Origin: JABSQH01 sp039177505 | GTDB lineage: Bacteria; Actinomycetota; Acidimicrobiia; Acidimicrobiales; Ilumatobacteraceae | DNA length: 64,000 bases | Reading direction: 5' to 3' | Assembly (NCBI GenBank): GCA_039177505.1 | Contig: JBCDFR010000008.1 | Span: forward strand, 1-64,000 | Shown: piece by piece, positions 19,892 through 28,364 of the stretch | How positions within the stretch are numbered: the first letter of the stretch is position 1 | How the letters are laid out: every line of letters starts with the position of its first letter | The notes under the pieces: generated by a model | Seen by the model: the letters and a program-made list of their open reading frames with translations, nothing else | Databases searched by the model: none | Told to the model about the DNA's origin: nothing | Translations under genes and position numbers: made by a program

Positions 19892-20794
19892 ATGAAGCTG
19901 CGTATCGGCTACGGCCTCGGCACCGGCACGAACCTGCACGACCCGTCGTACGGCATTGTGGTCGACGCGCTCGAACGGCTGGGGTTCGACTCGTTGTGGC
20001 TGTCGGAAAAGGTCAGCGGATCCGCGCCAGACCCACTCGTGGCGATGGCCTACGGAGCGGGCCGCACCACGCGACTCAAGTTCGGGATGTCGGTGATGGT
20101 CCTCCCGGGACGCAACCCGGTGCTCGTGGCCAAGGAGATGGCCACGCTGGCGGTGATGTCGGGGGGCCGGCTCCTGCCGGCATTCGGGTTGGGAGCCGTC
20201 AACCCGGTCGAACAGCAGGCCTTCGGCGTCGAGCGCGGTGAGCGGGCGGCGTTGTTCAACGAGGCCTTCGAGGTGATGCGCGCCTGCTGGAGCGGTGACC
20301 CGGTCCAGCACCACGGTGCGCGGTTCGACTTCGACGGCGTAACGGTGCGACCCGTGCCACGGCGGATGGATGTATGGCTCGGCGGCATCGCACCGAGCGA
20401 ACTGCGTCGTGTCGGCCGACTGGCCGACGGCTGGTTGCCGTCGTTCGTGCTCCCCGATGACGCCGCCGAAGGACGCAAGGTGATCGAAGCGACGTGCGCC
20501 GAGCACGAGCGCTCGATCGACGACGACCACTACGGCGTCTTGATCCCCTACTGCTTCGGCCCGGTGCCAGACGCGCTCGTCGCCGCATTGGCCAAGCGTC
20601 GGCCCGACCTCGACGATCCACGCGTGCTCGTCCCCGACTCGTGGGACGAGCTCGGCGCACTGATCAAACGATTCGAAGACGTCGGCACGACAAAGTTCGT
20701 GGTGGTCCCGATCGTCGAGCCTGGTGATGCAGCAGCCTGGGTCGAACATCTCGAGCACGCCGCCGAGGCGCTGCTGCGGCTCGAACACGACTGA
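19892..20794 (+). CDS. LLM-class flavin/F420-dependent oxidoreductase
   Basis: 300 residues starting MKLRIGYGLGTGTN. LLM pattern: ALERLGFDSLWLSEKVSG, LKFGMSVMVLPGRNPVLVAKEMATL, then LLPAFGLGAVNPVE and VWLGGIAPSELRRVGRLADGWLP. The GGIAP and DGWLPS segments match an F420-associated TIGRFAM-type subfamily (recalled, not searched). It is followed 1 bp later by a thioesterase-fold gene, so the pair is one operon, perhaps acting on an acyl-CoA or its product. Cytoplasmic; substrate unknown. Confidence 0.85.
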   Translation: MKLRIGYGLGTGTNLHDPSYGIVVDALERLGFDSLWLSEKVSGSAPDPLVAMAYGAGRTTRLKFGMSVMVLPGRNPVLVAKEMATLAVMSGGRLLPAFGLGAVNPVEQQAFGVERGERAALFNEAFEVMRACWSGDPVQHHGARFDFDGVTVRPVPRRMDVWLGGIAPSELRRVGRLADGWLPSFVLPDDAAEGRKVIEATCAEHERSIDDDHYGVLIPYCFGPVPDALVAALAKRRPDLDDPRVLVPDSWDELGALIKRFEDVGTTKFVVVPIVEPGDAAAWVEHLEHAAEALLRLEHD

Positions 20795-20795
20795 C

Positions 20796-21611
20796 ATGCC
20801 GTCAACTCTCTGGGAACCGGACGGCAAACGATGGGTTGCGACCGAGTTGTCGCGTGGCCCATGGGACCCGCGACACTGCAACGGCGGCCCGGTCGCCGCC
20901 TTGCTGGCACGACTCGTGGAGACCGTCGAGGACGACTACTCCGCCGACGTCGACTGGCACGTCGCCCGACTGACCGCCGAACTGATCCACGCCGTACCCG
21001 TCAATCGACCGTTGCGGGTGCGCTCATCGGTGGAGCGAGCCGGACACCATGTGTCGCTGATCTCCGTTGCGATCGCCGACGACGACCAGGATCTTGCGCT
21101 CGCTCGAGGGTTGCGAATCCGCCACAGCGAGGCGCCCGTCCCCGCAGGAACCGTGCAGCTCGACGATCACCTACCGGCACCGCTCGATGCGCCTGTGACG
21201 CCCACGGGTCTGCCAGCAACCGATGGCGCGACCTTTCTCAGCGACGCGATCACGTTCCGACTCATCGACGGACGCCTCGATGAGCTCGGCGCAACGACCG
21301 CCTGGATCCACCTTGACGTCGACGTGGTGCCGGGCAATGCACCGACCGGGCTCCAGCGCGTCGCAGCTGTATCCGACACGGGGAACGGATTGAGCAGTGG
21401 TTTGCCGCACTCCGAATGGCTGTTCATGAACGCCGACCTGTCAGTCCATCTCGCCCGTCCAGTCGTCGGCGAGTGGATCGCGCTGGCCGCCGCGTCGACC
21501 TACGGCGGCGAGCCCGTGTTGTCCGGCAGCGGCATCGCCGAAGCAACCCTGTACGACGAACACGGCCGCCTCGGCCGAAGTATGCAGAGCCTGTACGTCG
21601 AACATCGTTAG
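20796..21611 (+). CDS. Double-hotdog acyl-CoA thioesterase family protein
   Basis: 271 residues from the ATG at 20796, 1 bp after the LLM stop. The N-terminal half has the hot-dog order: GPWDPRHCNGGPVAALLARLVE, then a VARLTAELIHAVPV strand and VSLISVAIADDDQDLALARGL. The C-terminal half repeats it with WLFMNADLSVHLARPVVGEWI and the late EATLYDEHGRLGRSMQSLYV, as in TesB-like/4HBT_3 proteins. Such enzymes hydrolyse or bind acyl-CoA. Co-translation with the LLM oxidoreductase suggests a shared, unidentified acyl substrate. Confidence 0.8.
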   Translation: MPSTLWEPDGKRWVATELSRGPWDPRHCNGGPVAALLARLVETVEDDYSADVDWHVARLTAELIHAVPVNRPLRVRSSVERAGHHVSLISVAIADDDQDLALARGLRIRHSEAPVPAGTVQLDDHLPAPLDAPVTPTGLPATDGATFLSDAITFRLIDGRLDELGATTAWIHLDVDVVPGNAPTGLQRVAAVSDTGNGLSSGLPHSEWLFMNADLSVHLARPVVGEWIALAAASTYGGEPVLSGSGIAEATLYDEHGRLGRSMQSLYVEHR

Positions 21612-21646
21612 GGAACCGACGCCGCGGCGCCGGCGTCTAACCGGCC

Positions 21647-23725
21647 ATGGGATGGGAAATCGATAGGCGGCGCGCTGCCCGAACACTGGCGATCACTGCC
21701 GTCGCCGCGCTCACCGCTGTGTCCTGCAGCGCCGACGGGAACGATGCGCGGTCGTCCACGGCGGCGAGCACGACCGGTCCGGCCGCAACCACGACAGCGA
21801 CCGATCCCGTGGCGCAAACGACCGCCAGCACCGCGCCGCCGCCATCGGCGCCCGACACGCCGATCGGGTTGGCCAACCTGCAATTCTTCGGTGGCTGTCC
21901 GGCACTTCTCGAACACATGCAGACCATCGCCGCCGACCGAGTCACACCCTGGGGCCTCGACGGCGGCTACTACGGGGTGTCCCCTGACAGCGCCGATGGC
22001 ACGGTGGTCGAGACCGAAGAGGCCACAGACTCCTCGTCCGCCGACGAGAGTGCCGGCGTGGCGGGCATCGACTTCTCCGACACCAACGTGCAAGAAGTCG
22101 GCGTCGACGAAGGCGACGTCGTCGAGACCGACGGACAACATCTGTACGTCGCCGCACCCAACGGGGGCGTGCGCATCGTCGACGTCGAGGCCGCCGAGAT
22201 CGTGGCCACGCTCGATGTTCCCGAGGGCCAGCACCAGCTGTTGCTGGACGACGATCGACTCGCCGTGATCACATCGGCCTGGTCGGGCTCGCCCGACACG
22301 GTGGTCTCGCTCTACGACGTCGATGACCCCGCGGCGCCGGACCTCATCACCCGCCACCACCTCGAAGGCATCGTCGTGGCGACGCGCTCGATCGACGGAG
22401 TGGCACGAATCGTCGTCTCGACACCGTTCGGGCAGCGGCTCCCCTTCGTCAACCCGGGCGAGTTCGGCTACGACGAAGAGTGGGCGCTGGCCCGCAACCG
22501 CGAGATCATCGCCGAGTCTGTCGTCGGCGACTGGCTGCCGCGGCGCTTCGCCGAGACCGCCACCGGCGAGTTCGGGCAGATCGAGGCGGCGCTCGACTGC
22601 GCAGCGGTCGGTGTCCCCGGGGAGTTCAGCGGCCTCGGCGTCACATGGATCGCTACCGTCGACCTCGACGCTAGCGACGCACCGGTTGGTGCCGCCGGAG
22701 TCGTCGCGGATGGCTCGATCGTGTACGCCTCGCCGACGAGCCTGTACGTCGCCAACCAGGCGTGGGACATCGTTCCGTTCGCCGTCGACAGCGACGAACA
22801 ACTCGACGAGCCGATTGGGCCGCCCCCGACGGCCATTCATCGCTTCGATCTGAATCCAGACGGCGGCGCCAGCTACGTCGCGTCGGGTGAGGTCCCCGGC
22901 CGGCTGCTCAACCAGTTCTCGATGAGCGAACACAACGGCGACCTACGAGTGGCGACGACCGTCGACGACTGGAGCAACGGCGACTCGGAATCGATCGTCA
23001 CGGTGTTGCGTCAACGCGGTGGCAAGCTCCGCGAGATCTCATCGATCGGGGGGCTCGGTCGCGGTGAACAGATCTTTGCGGTGCGCTTCATGGGTGACGT
23101 CGGCTACGTCGTCACGTTCCGTCAGATCGACCCGCTCTACGTGCTCGACCTGTCGAATCCGGAAGCGCCGGTACTCGAGGGCGAACTCAAGATCCCCGGC
23201 TACAGCGCGTACCTGCATCCCGTCGGTGAGGGATTGTTGCTCGGCGTCGGTCAAGACGCCGACGAGCAAGGCGTCGCCCGCGGGACACAACTCTCGTTGT
23301 TCGACGTCAGCGAACCGACCGATCCGCAACGCATCGACACGCTGTCGATCGGCGGTTGGAGCGACGTCGAGTGGGATCACCACGCGTTTCTGTACTGGCC
23401 CGCTGACGGAACCATCGCGATCCCCGCCTCGCCGGGCTGGAACACCTGTGGTCCAAACGAGACGTGCCTCGCCAGTGCGCTCCAGGGCGCTGGGGGCACC
23501 GTGGTCGCACAGCTCGTCGGCACCGAATTGAACGCTCGAGGCGTGATCAACGGTGACACCTCGACCGCCTGTTGGAATCCGCCGCTCCGCACCGTCGTGA
23601 TCGACAGTGAACTTGCGGCGGTCGCGCCGAACTCGATTACGTTCGCCGACCGTGCCTCGCTCGACGTACGTGAAGAGGTTCGCTGGGGCAACGCCGAAGA
23701 GTACGGCTGCTACTGGTACGAGTAG
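21647..23725 (+). CDS. Secreted beta-propeller-domain lipoprotein
   Basis: 692 residues. N-terminal RRRAARTLA positive patch, hydrophobic core and lipobox ending VSC (Cys27), followed by an Ala/Thr/Ser linker. From about residue 140, NVQEVGVDEGDVVETDGQHLYV is the diagnostic opening of the PF09826-type beta propeller, with repeated blades such as PVLEGELKIPGYSAYLHPVGEGLLLGVGQD. Extracytoplasmic and lipid-anchored; the biochemical role of this family is unknown. Monocistronic, 35 bp after the thioesterase gene. An ATG at 21647 gives an intact signal sequence. Confidence 0.88.
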   Translation: MGWEIDRRRAARTLAITAVAALTAVSCSADGNDARSSTAASTTGPAATTTATDPVAQTTASTAPPPSAPDTPIGLANLQFFGGCPALLEHMQTIAADRVTPWGLDGGYYGVSPDSADGTVVETEEATDSSSADESAGVAGIDFSDTNVQEVGVDEGDVVETDGQHLYVAAPNGGVRIVDVEAAEIVATLDVPEGQHQLLLDDDRLAVITSAWSGSPDTVVSLYDVDDPAAPDLITRHHLEGIVVATRSIDGVARIVVSTPFGQRLPFVNPGEFGYDEEWALARNREIIAESVVGDWLPRRFAETATGEFGQIEAALDCAAVGVPGEFSGLGVTWIATVDLDASDAPVGAAGVVADGSIVYASPTSLYVANQAWDIVPFAVDSDEQLDEPIGPPPTAIHRFDLNPDGGASYVASGEVPGRLLNQFSMSEHNGDLRVATTVDDWSNGDSESIVTVLRQRGGKLREISSIGGLGRGEQIFAVRFMGDVGYVVTFRQIDPLYVLDLSNPEAPVLEGELKIPGYSAYLHPVGEGLLLGVGQDADEQGVARGTQLSLFDVSEPTDPQRIDTLSIGGWSDVEWDHHAFLYWPADGTIAIPASPGWNTCGPNETCLASALQGAGGTVVAQLVGTELNARGVINGDTSTACWNPPLRTVVIDSELAAVAPNSITFADRASLDVREEVRWGNAEEYGCYWYE

Positions 23726-23740
23726 CTCTCAACCGACCGG

Positions 23741-26530
23741 TCAGATCGGCAACGAGCCGCCCGACGTCGCTCGGAGCTGGTTGCGGTCGAACGCGCCGAC
23801 GGGCTGCTTGAGAATCCGGTAGCTCGTCCCGCCGGGGACCTGGGCGATCCGCAACAGCAGCTCGCGGGCACCGTTTGCTGCGGCGGGGCCGTACTCCTCA
23901 AACACGGGCTGGAGGCTGCCCCATGTGACGAGCAGCGAACCGTCGGGGCCGAGACGTGCGCCACCCTGCGCCGGGCTGGTCCTCAACTGCGGCTCGTCGA
24001 ACTGCCACAGCAGCGTCGCCGTCATTGCGCCCTGGTTGATCCGGTAGGCGACCACCCTCGCCGGATCGCTCGTGCCAGAACGGTTGTCGAAGACCGTCAA
24101 GATGTTCGTCGCATCGTCGAAGCGCGCATCGTGGGGACGCAGCGGTCCACCGAGCGGATCACCAACGAGCGTCAAGCGGGCGACGTTCGCCGCTGGAGAT
24201 CCGCCGAGTGGCGGCGCCGAGCTGAGGTACCAGTCGAGCGAACCGGTCGCCCGGTCGACGCGGAACACGGCGTCGAGGTGGCGGGCGGACGCCACGTAGT
24301 CGCCGCCGGCGACGCGTTGCAGCGAGTTGATGTGCACCAGATCGAGCTCGCCGCCGTTGGGCTCCGAGGGGTAGCGGGCGAACCGCTGCGGAAATCCTGC
24401 GTCGCGGACACCCAACCCTCCGTCGCTGAAGGTGTTCCATGTCCACTGGATCTGGCCGGCAGCGTCGACCTCGATGATCGTCGAGTCGACGACCGAGTCA
24501 TCGCCGAAGAAACAAGGTGGCGACTGCCCCAAGACCGGACAAGGAACGTTGCCGTTCAGGTCCTCGAGATCCATTGCGTCGACCGTGGTTCGCAATGGAT
24601 AACTCAGCAGCGCCGACCCGCCGTTCGGCAGGTCGACGTGGTCGTGGTGGTCGAGCGGCAGTTCGTTTTCCCAGTTCGGGTAGTCGAGGCCATTCTCGTC
24701 GGCGGTGATCTCGACCACGCCGGGAGCGACCGAATTGCCGGCCACGTTGAACAGTCGGGTGCGCACGCCGTCTGAAGGGATCCCGAAGAACTGCCCGATC
24801 TTGGTCACCCGTAGCGACCCATCCGGTCGACGGTCGAAGTTGAGCACATCGGTCTCGGCCCGCTTGTGCCAGACCGGCGCGCCGTACTCGTCGAGGATCA
24901 CCACGAACTCGCCCGACGGCGAGCCACCCTGACCAAACGTCGTGAGATACCAGCCCGGTGTGGGCAGCGTCTCGCCCCGCTCGACGGCGAGCTGCGGGAA
25001 GTCCGCTGGCAGGCAGCGGAAGCCGTAGCTGCGCACGTCGTTGCCACGCCGCAACACCACGGTGGCGAGTTCGTCGACCCTCAACGGCACCGTCACCGCC
25101 GCGCCGTCGGTGTCGACGGGATCGCCATCGACGAAGGCGCGTGCGCCAGGCAGTGGGTCGACATCGATCGTGACCGCAGAGGTGCTGTTGTTGCAGGCAA
25201 TCCCGTAGTCCAGACCATCGGGCCGATAGGGCGGCCACACCGTCTCGTCGAACGCCAGCCGTTCGGCGAGGCTCCCGGCGGGCGCAGCCATCACGCCGAC
25301 CAGGTCGACGACAACATGCGTCCGGCGGTGGGCGTAGATACACACGGTGCCGGTGTCGGAGAGTTCGACAGGGACGAGATTGCTGACCGACGCGGCGTCG
25401 GCGAAGTTCAGGTTCGACACCTCAGGCACCTGCGGATCGCACGGGAACACACGGAGGTGACCCGGTTGCTCACCGTCGGTGGCCACGACGTTGAGCAACA
25501 CAGCACTGGCCTCGCCTGCTGCGGGATGTCCGGCGACGGGGTTCAGGATGCGCACCTCACCGGCGTCGAGCTTGCCGGTCGGCCCGCCCGTCCCATTACG
25601 CGTGTCGACGAGTCGATCGCCGACGAGCGTCTGCAGCGCAGGGGTCGGGCCGAAGTCGGGACGCGGCGCGTAGTACCCCATCACGTCGATCACGACATGG
25701 ACGAATCGGTTCGACTGCACGCAGAGTTGTCCGCCGGGCCCGCCGATTCCGACGACAACGGCGGAGGCGCGCGACTCGCCCGCGAGGAAGTTGAGCGCAG
25801 ACGTGTCCGGCGGTGCTTGTCCGCACGGGTACACCTGCAGGAATCCACGCTGGTCAGCACCCGTGACGGTCGCGTTGACGAGCACGGCGGTGGCGTCGGC
25901 AGGCACGTAGATGTCGCCGAGGGGGATCGCTCGGATATTGAACGGCGGCAGGCGGATGCCGAGCGTTTCTCGGGTGTCGTCGGCGCGCACCGGCGCGATC
26001 GACGAGAACGACGTGTCGGCGGTGCCCCACCAGCCCGTGACGTCGACGATCAGATGAGAGTCGCGCTGCGCGAACACGCAGACAGCACCGCTCGGATCAA
26101 GGGTCGCAACGACCAGGTTCGGCGTGGCGATGCCGTCGCCTCGGGCGTTGAGGTTCGACGAAGACGGTCGTCCGCTGGCGCACGGAAAGACCGTGTAGAA
26201 CCCACGTTGATCGGCAATGGCCGTGAGCGACACGGCCGCCGCAGCCGCTCCGGCGGGAACATCGCCGACACCGAACCGGAGTCGCAGCGTGCACCCGGAC
26301 GGCACCATCTCGTCGACACCGCCCGTACCGTTGCGCGTGTCGACGAACCGCTTGGGCGCAATGGTGGTGAATCCGTCGAGTGTCGGACCCGCCGCCGCAG
26401 CGGGCGCGGTCGGCCCGCCGCAGAACACGTCGGCGGCTGGCGCTGCCGACACCGTCGCCGGACCCGAGCCAACCAGCACGGCTCCCACCGCGACCGCCAC
26501 CGCTGCCCCCCATGACACCCACCGTTTCAC
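23741..26530 (-). CDS. Secreted arylsulfotransferase-like protein with N-terminal VDTRNGTGG modules
   Basis: 929 residues from the GTG at 26530 (VKRWVSWGAA, then a Sec signal ending SAAPA); an earlier start would destroy the signal. Residues about 40-450 contain three modules of roughly 125 residues, each opening RxVDTRNGTGG or a variant (second copy VRADDTRETLG), with conserved cysteines and VVVDVxG strands. From about 520 the chain resembles bacterial arylsulfotransferases/ASST-like propellers: LPLDHHDHVDLPNGG, QIQWTWNTFSDGG, HINSLQRVAGGDYVAS, RPHDARFDDATNILTVFDN. The sulfotransfer histidine cannot be fixed by eye. Probably cell-surface or secreted. Confidence 0.8.
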   Translation of the reverse strand: MKRWVSWGAAVAVAVGAVLVGSGPATVSAAPAADVFCGGPTAPAAAAGPTLDGFTTIAPKRFVDTRNGTGGVDEMVPSGCTLRLRFGVGDVPAGAAAAAVSLTAIADQRGFYTVFPCASGRPSSSNLNARGDGIATPNLVVATLDPSGAVCVFAQRDSHLIVDVTGWWGTADTSFSSIAPVRADDTRETLGIRLPPFNIRAIPLGDIYVPADATAVLVNATVTGADQRGFLQVYPCGQAPPDTSALNFLAGESRASAVVVGIGGPGGQLCVQSNRFVHVVIDVMGYYAPRPDFGPTPALQTLVGDRLVDTRNGTGGPTGKLDAGEVRILNPVAGHPAAGEASAVLLNVVATDGEQPGHLRVFPCDPQVPEVSNLNFADAASVSNLVPVELSDTGTVCIYAHRRTHVVVDLVGVMAAPAGSLAERLAFDETVWPPYRPDGLDYGIACNNSTSAVTIDVDPLPGARAFVDGDPVDTDGAAVTVPLRVDELATVVLRRGNDVRSYGFRCLPADFPQLAVERGETLPTPGWYLTTFGQGGSPSGEFVVILDEYGAPVWHKRAETDVLNFDRRPDGSLRVTKIGQFFGIPSDGVRTRLFNVAGNSVAPGVVEITADENGLDYPNWENELPLDHHDHVDLPNGGSALLSYPLRTTVDAMDLEDLNGNVPCPVLGQSPPCFFGDDSVVDSTIIEVDAAGQIQWTWNTFSDGGLGVRDAGFPQRFARYPSEPNGGELDLVHINSLQRVAGGDYVASARHLDAVFRVDRATGSLDWYLSSAPPLGGSPAANVARLTLVGDPLGGPLRPHDARFDDATNILTVFDNRSGTSDPARVVAYRINQGAMTATLLWQFDEPQLRTSPAQGGARLGPDGSLLVTWGSLQPVFEEYGPAAANGARELLLRIAQVPGGTSYRILKQPVGAFDRNQLRATSGGSLPI

Positions 26531-26588
26531 GCATCGCGACGCTAGCGACCCTGAGCCCCCCCCGGAGTAGCCGCGGCACCAACTCACG

Positions 26589-26637
26589 GAAAAACCGGGG
26601 ATTCCGTGCGAAAAACGCACGCCGCCGCGACAATTTC
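26589..26637 (-). repeat. 49-bp structured intergenic element, copy B
   Basis: On the minus strand this starts 10 bp after the glnS stop and reads toward the next gene. It shares 40 of 49 positions with copy A at 2395-2443, including the leading GAAATTGTCGC, the hairpin stem CGTGCG/CGCACG and the tail AATCCCCGGT. Its hairpin loop is TTTTT where copy A has AAATC. Both copies sit just downstream of a stop codon, in the gene's own orientation, which argues for a 3'-end function. Confidence 0.7.
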
Positions 26638-26647
26638 TGGGAGGGCG

Positions 26648-28348
26648 TCAGCGGTTCTGGCGCTTTTGGATGTTGGCCCACTCGTCGCGCAGGCCGACGG
26701 TGCGATGGAACAGTGGCGCGCCATCGGCGGTGCGATCAGCAGCGAAGTAGCCGAGACGCTCGAACTGCACCACGTCACCCGATGACAGCTCGGCGAGCGA
26801 CGGTTCGACCTTAGCGGCGAGCAGTTCTCGCGAGTCGAGGTCGAGATCGTCCATCGGATCGCCGGTCTGCGCGCCCGGCACCTCGGCGCTGAACAGTCGC
26901 TCGTACAGTGCGACCGTCGCGTCGACCGCTTCTGCCGCCGACACCCAGTGCATCGTCGACTTCACCTTGCGCCCATCGGGTGACGACCCGCCACGGGTGT
27001 CGGGGTCATACGTCGCCCGCACCTCGACCACGTTGCCGTCGTCATCGGTGACGGCGTCGGTCGCCGTGACGAAGTAGGCGCCCCGCAGGCGGACCTCGCG
27101 CCCTGGCGTGAGGCGGTAGTACTTCGGCGGCGGGTCGAGCTTGAAGTCGTCGTGCTCGATGTACAACGCGCCGGAGAACGGCACCTTGCGAGTTCCCGCT
27201 TCGGGATCTTCCGGGTTGTTCACCAGGTCGACGTACTCGACGACGGGGTTGCCGGCGTCGTCGGTCGGCCAGTTCGTGATCACGAGACGCAACGGTCTGA
27301 GCACGGCCAGCCGTCGCAGTGCGGTGCGGTTGAGCTCGGTTCGGACGAACGATTCGAGCAACTCGATCTCGTGGCGGCTGTTGGTGCGGGCGACGCCGAT
27401 GAACTCGGTGAATTCGCGCAGCGCCGACGGCGGATACCCACGACGACGTAATGCCCGCAGCGTCGGCAGGCGCGGATCGTCCCAGCCGTCGACGACGTCA
27501 TCTTCGACGAGCTGGGCGAGCTTGCGCTTCGACGTGACGGTGTGGGTCAGCTCCAGTCGTGCGAACTCGGTCTGTCGCGGCTGATCTGACGGCAGCAGAA
27601 GGTGCTCCAGAAACCAGTCGTACAACGGCCGGTGACTGTCGAACTCGAGCGTGCACAACGAGTGAGTGATCCCCTCGATAGCGTCACTTTGTCCGTGCGC
27701 CCAGTCGTAGGTCGGATAGATCGACCACTCGTCGCCCGTGCGGTAGTGGTGCCCATGGCGGATGCGGTACATGATCGGATCGCGCAGCTGCATATTCTCG
27801 TGCTGCATGTCGATCTTGGCCCGCAGCACCATGGCGTTGTCGGGGAACTCGCCGATGCGCATACGTCGCAGTAGATCGAGGCTCTCCGCCGCTGGTCGAT
27901 CGCGGTACGGGCTCTCGACGCCGGGCTGCCCGTAGCCGCCTCGTTGCGCCGAGATCGTGTCGCCGTCTTGTTCGTCGACATACGCCAGCCCGGCCTCGAC
28001 GAGACTCTCGGCCCAAGCGTAGAGCTGCTCGAAGTAGTCGCTGGCGTACAGCGCGTTGCCTATCGGGGGGTAGCCGAACCAGGTGAGGTCTTCGATCGCC
28101 GCGTCGACGAACGCCATGTCTTCGGTGTCGGGGTTGGTGTCGTCGAATCGCAGATTGCAGGTGCCACCGAACTCCCGCGCCAACTCATTGTTCAGGCTGA
28201 TCGCCTTGGCGTGGCCGATATGCAGGTATCCGTTGGGCTCCGGTGGGAACCGTGTGTGCACTCGTCCCCCGAACGTGTGCAGCTGCTGGTCGTCGGCGAT
28301 CAGATCGCGGATGAAGTTCCCAGCGGCATGGTCGGGGTCGGGGGCCAT
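26648..28348 (-). CDS. glnS: Glutaminyl-tRNA synthetase
   Basis: 566 residues. Class I synthetase: FPPEPNGYLHIGHAKAI with the HIGH motif at 43-46 and the KMSKS equivalent TSKRK at 272-276. LRFDDTNPDTED and the GlnRS-specific YDWAHGQSDAIEGITHSLCTLEF confirm GlnRS over GluRS. The C-terminal beta-barrel anticodon domain (from about 340) ends FHRTVGLRDEWANIQ. It charges tRNA-Gln directly. Most actinobacteria lack GlnRS and use GluRS plus GatCAB, so its presence is noteworthy. The phosphoketolase gene ends 16 bp upstream on the same strand. Confidence 0.95.
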   Translation of the reverse strand: MAPDPDHAAGNFIRDLIADDQQLHTFGGRVHTRFPPEPNGYLHIGHAKAISLNNELAREFGGTCNLRFDDTNPDTEDMAFVDAAIEDLTWFGYPPIGNALYASDYFEQLYAWAESLVEAGLAYVDEQDGDTISAQRGGYGQPGVESPYRDRPAAESLDLLRRMRIGEFPDNAMVLRAKIDMQHENMQLRDPIMYRIRHGHHYRTGDEWSIYPTYDWAHGQSDAIEGITHSLCTLEFDSHRPLYDWFLEHLLLPSDQPRQTEFARLELTHTVTSKRKLAQLVEDDVVDGWDDPRLPTLRALRRRGYPPSALREFTEFIGVARTNSRHEIELLESFVRTELNRTALRRLAVLRPLRLVITNWPTDDAGNPVVEYVDLVNNPEDPEAGTRKVPFSGALYIEHDDFKLDPPPKYYRLTPGREVRLRGAYFVTATDAVTDDDGNVVEVRATYDPDTRGGSSPDGRKVKSTMHWVSAAEAVDATVALYERLFSAEVPGAQTGDPMDDLDLDSRELLAAKVEPSLAELSSGDVVQFERLGYFAADRTADGAPLFHRTVGLRDEWANIQKRQNR

Positions 28349-28364
28349 CGGGCAAGTATGGCGG

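Noticed and set aside
24866..26515. 549-codon plus-strand open frame over the arylsulfotransferase-like gene
   Set aside because: Arg/His/Asp-rich shadow without motifs or a signal sequence.
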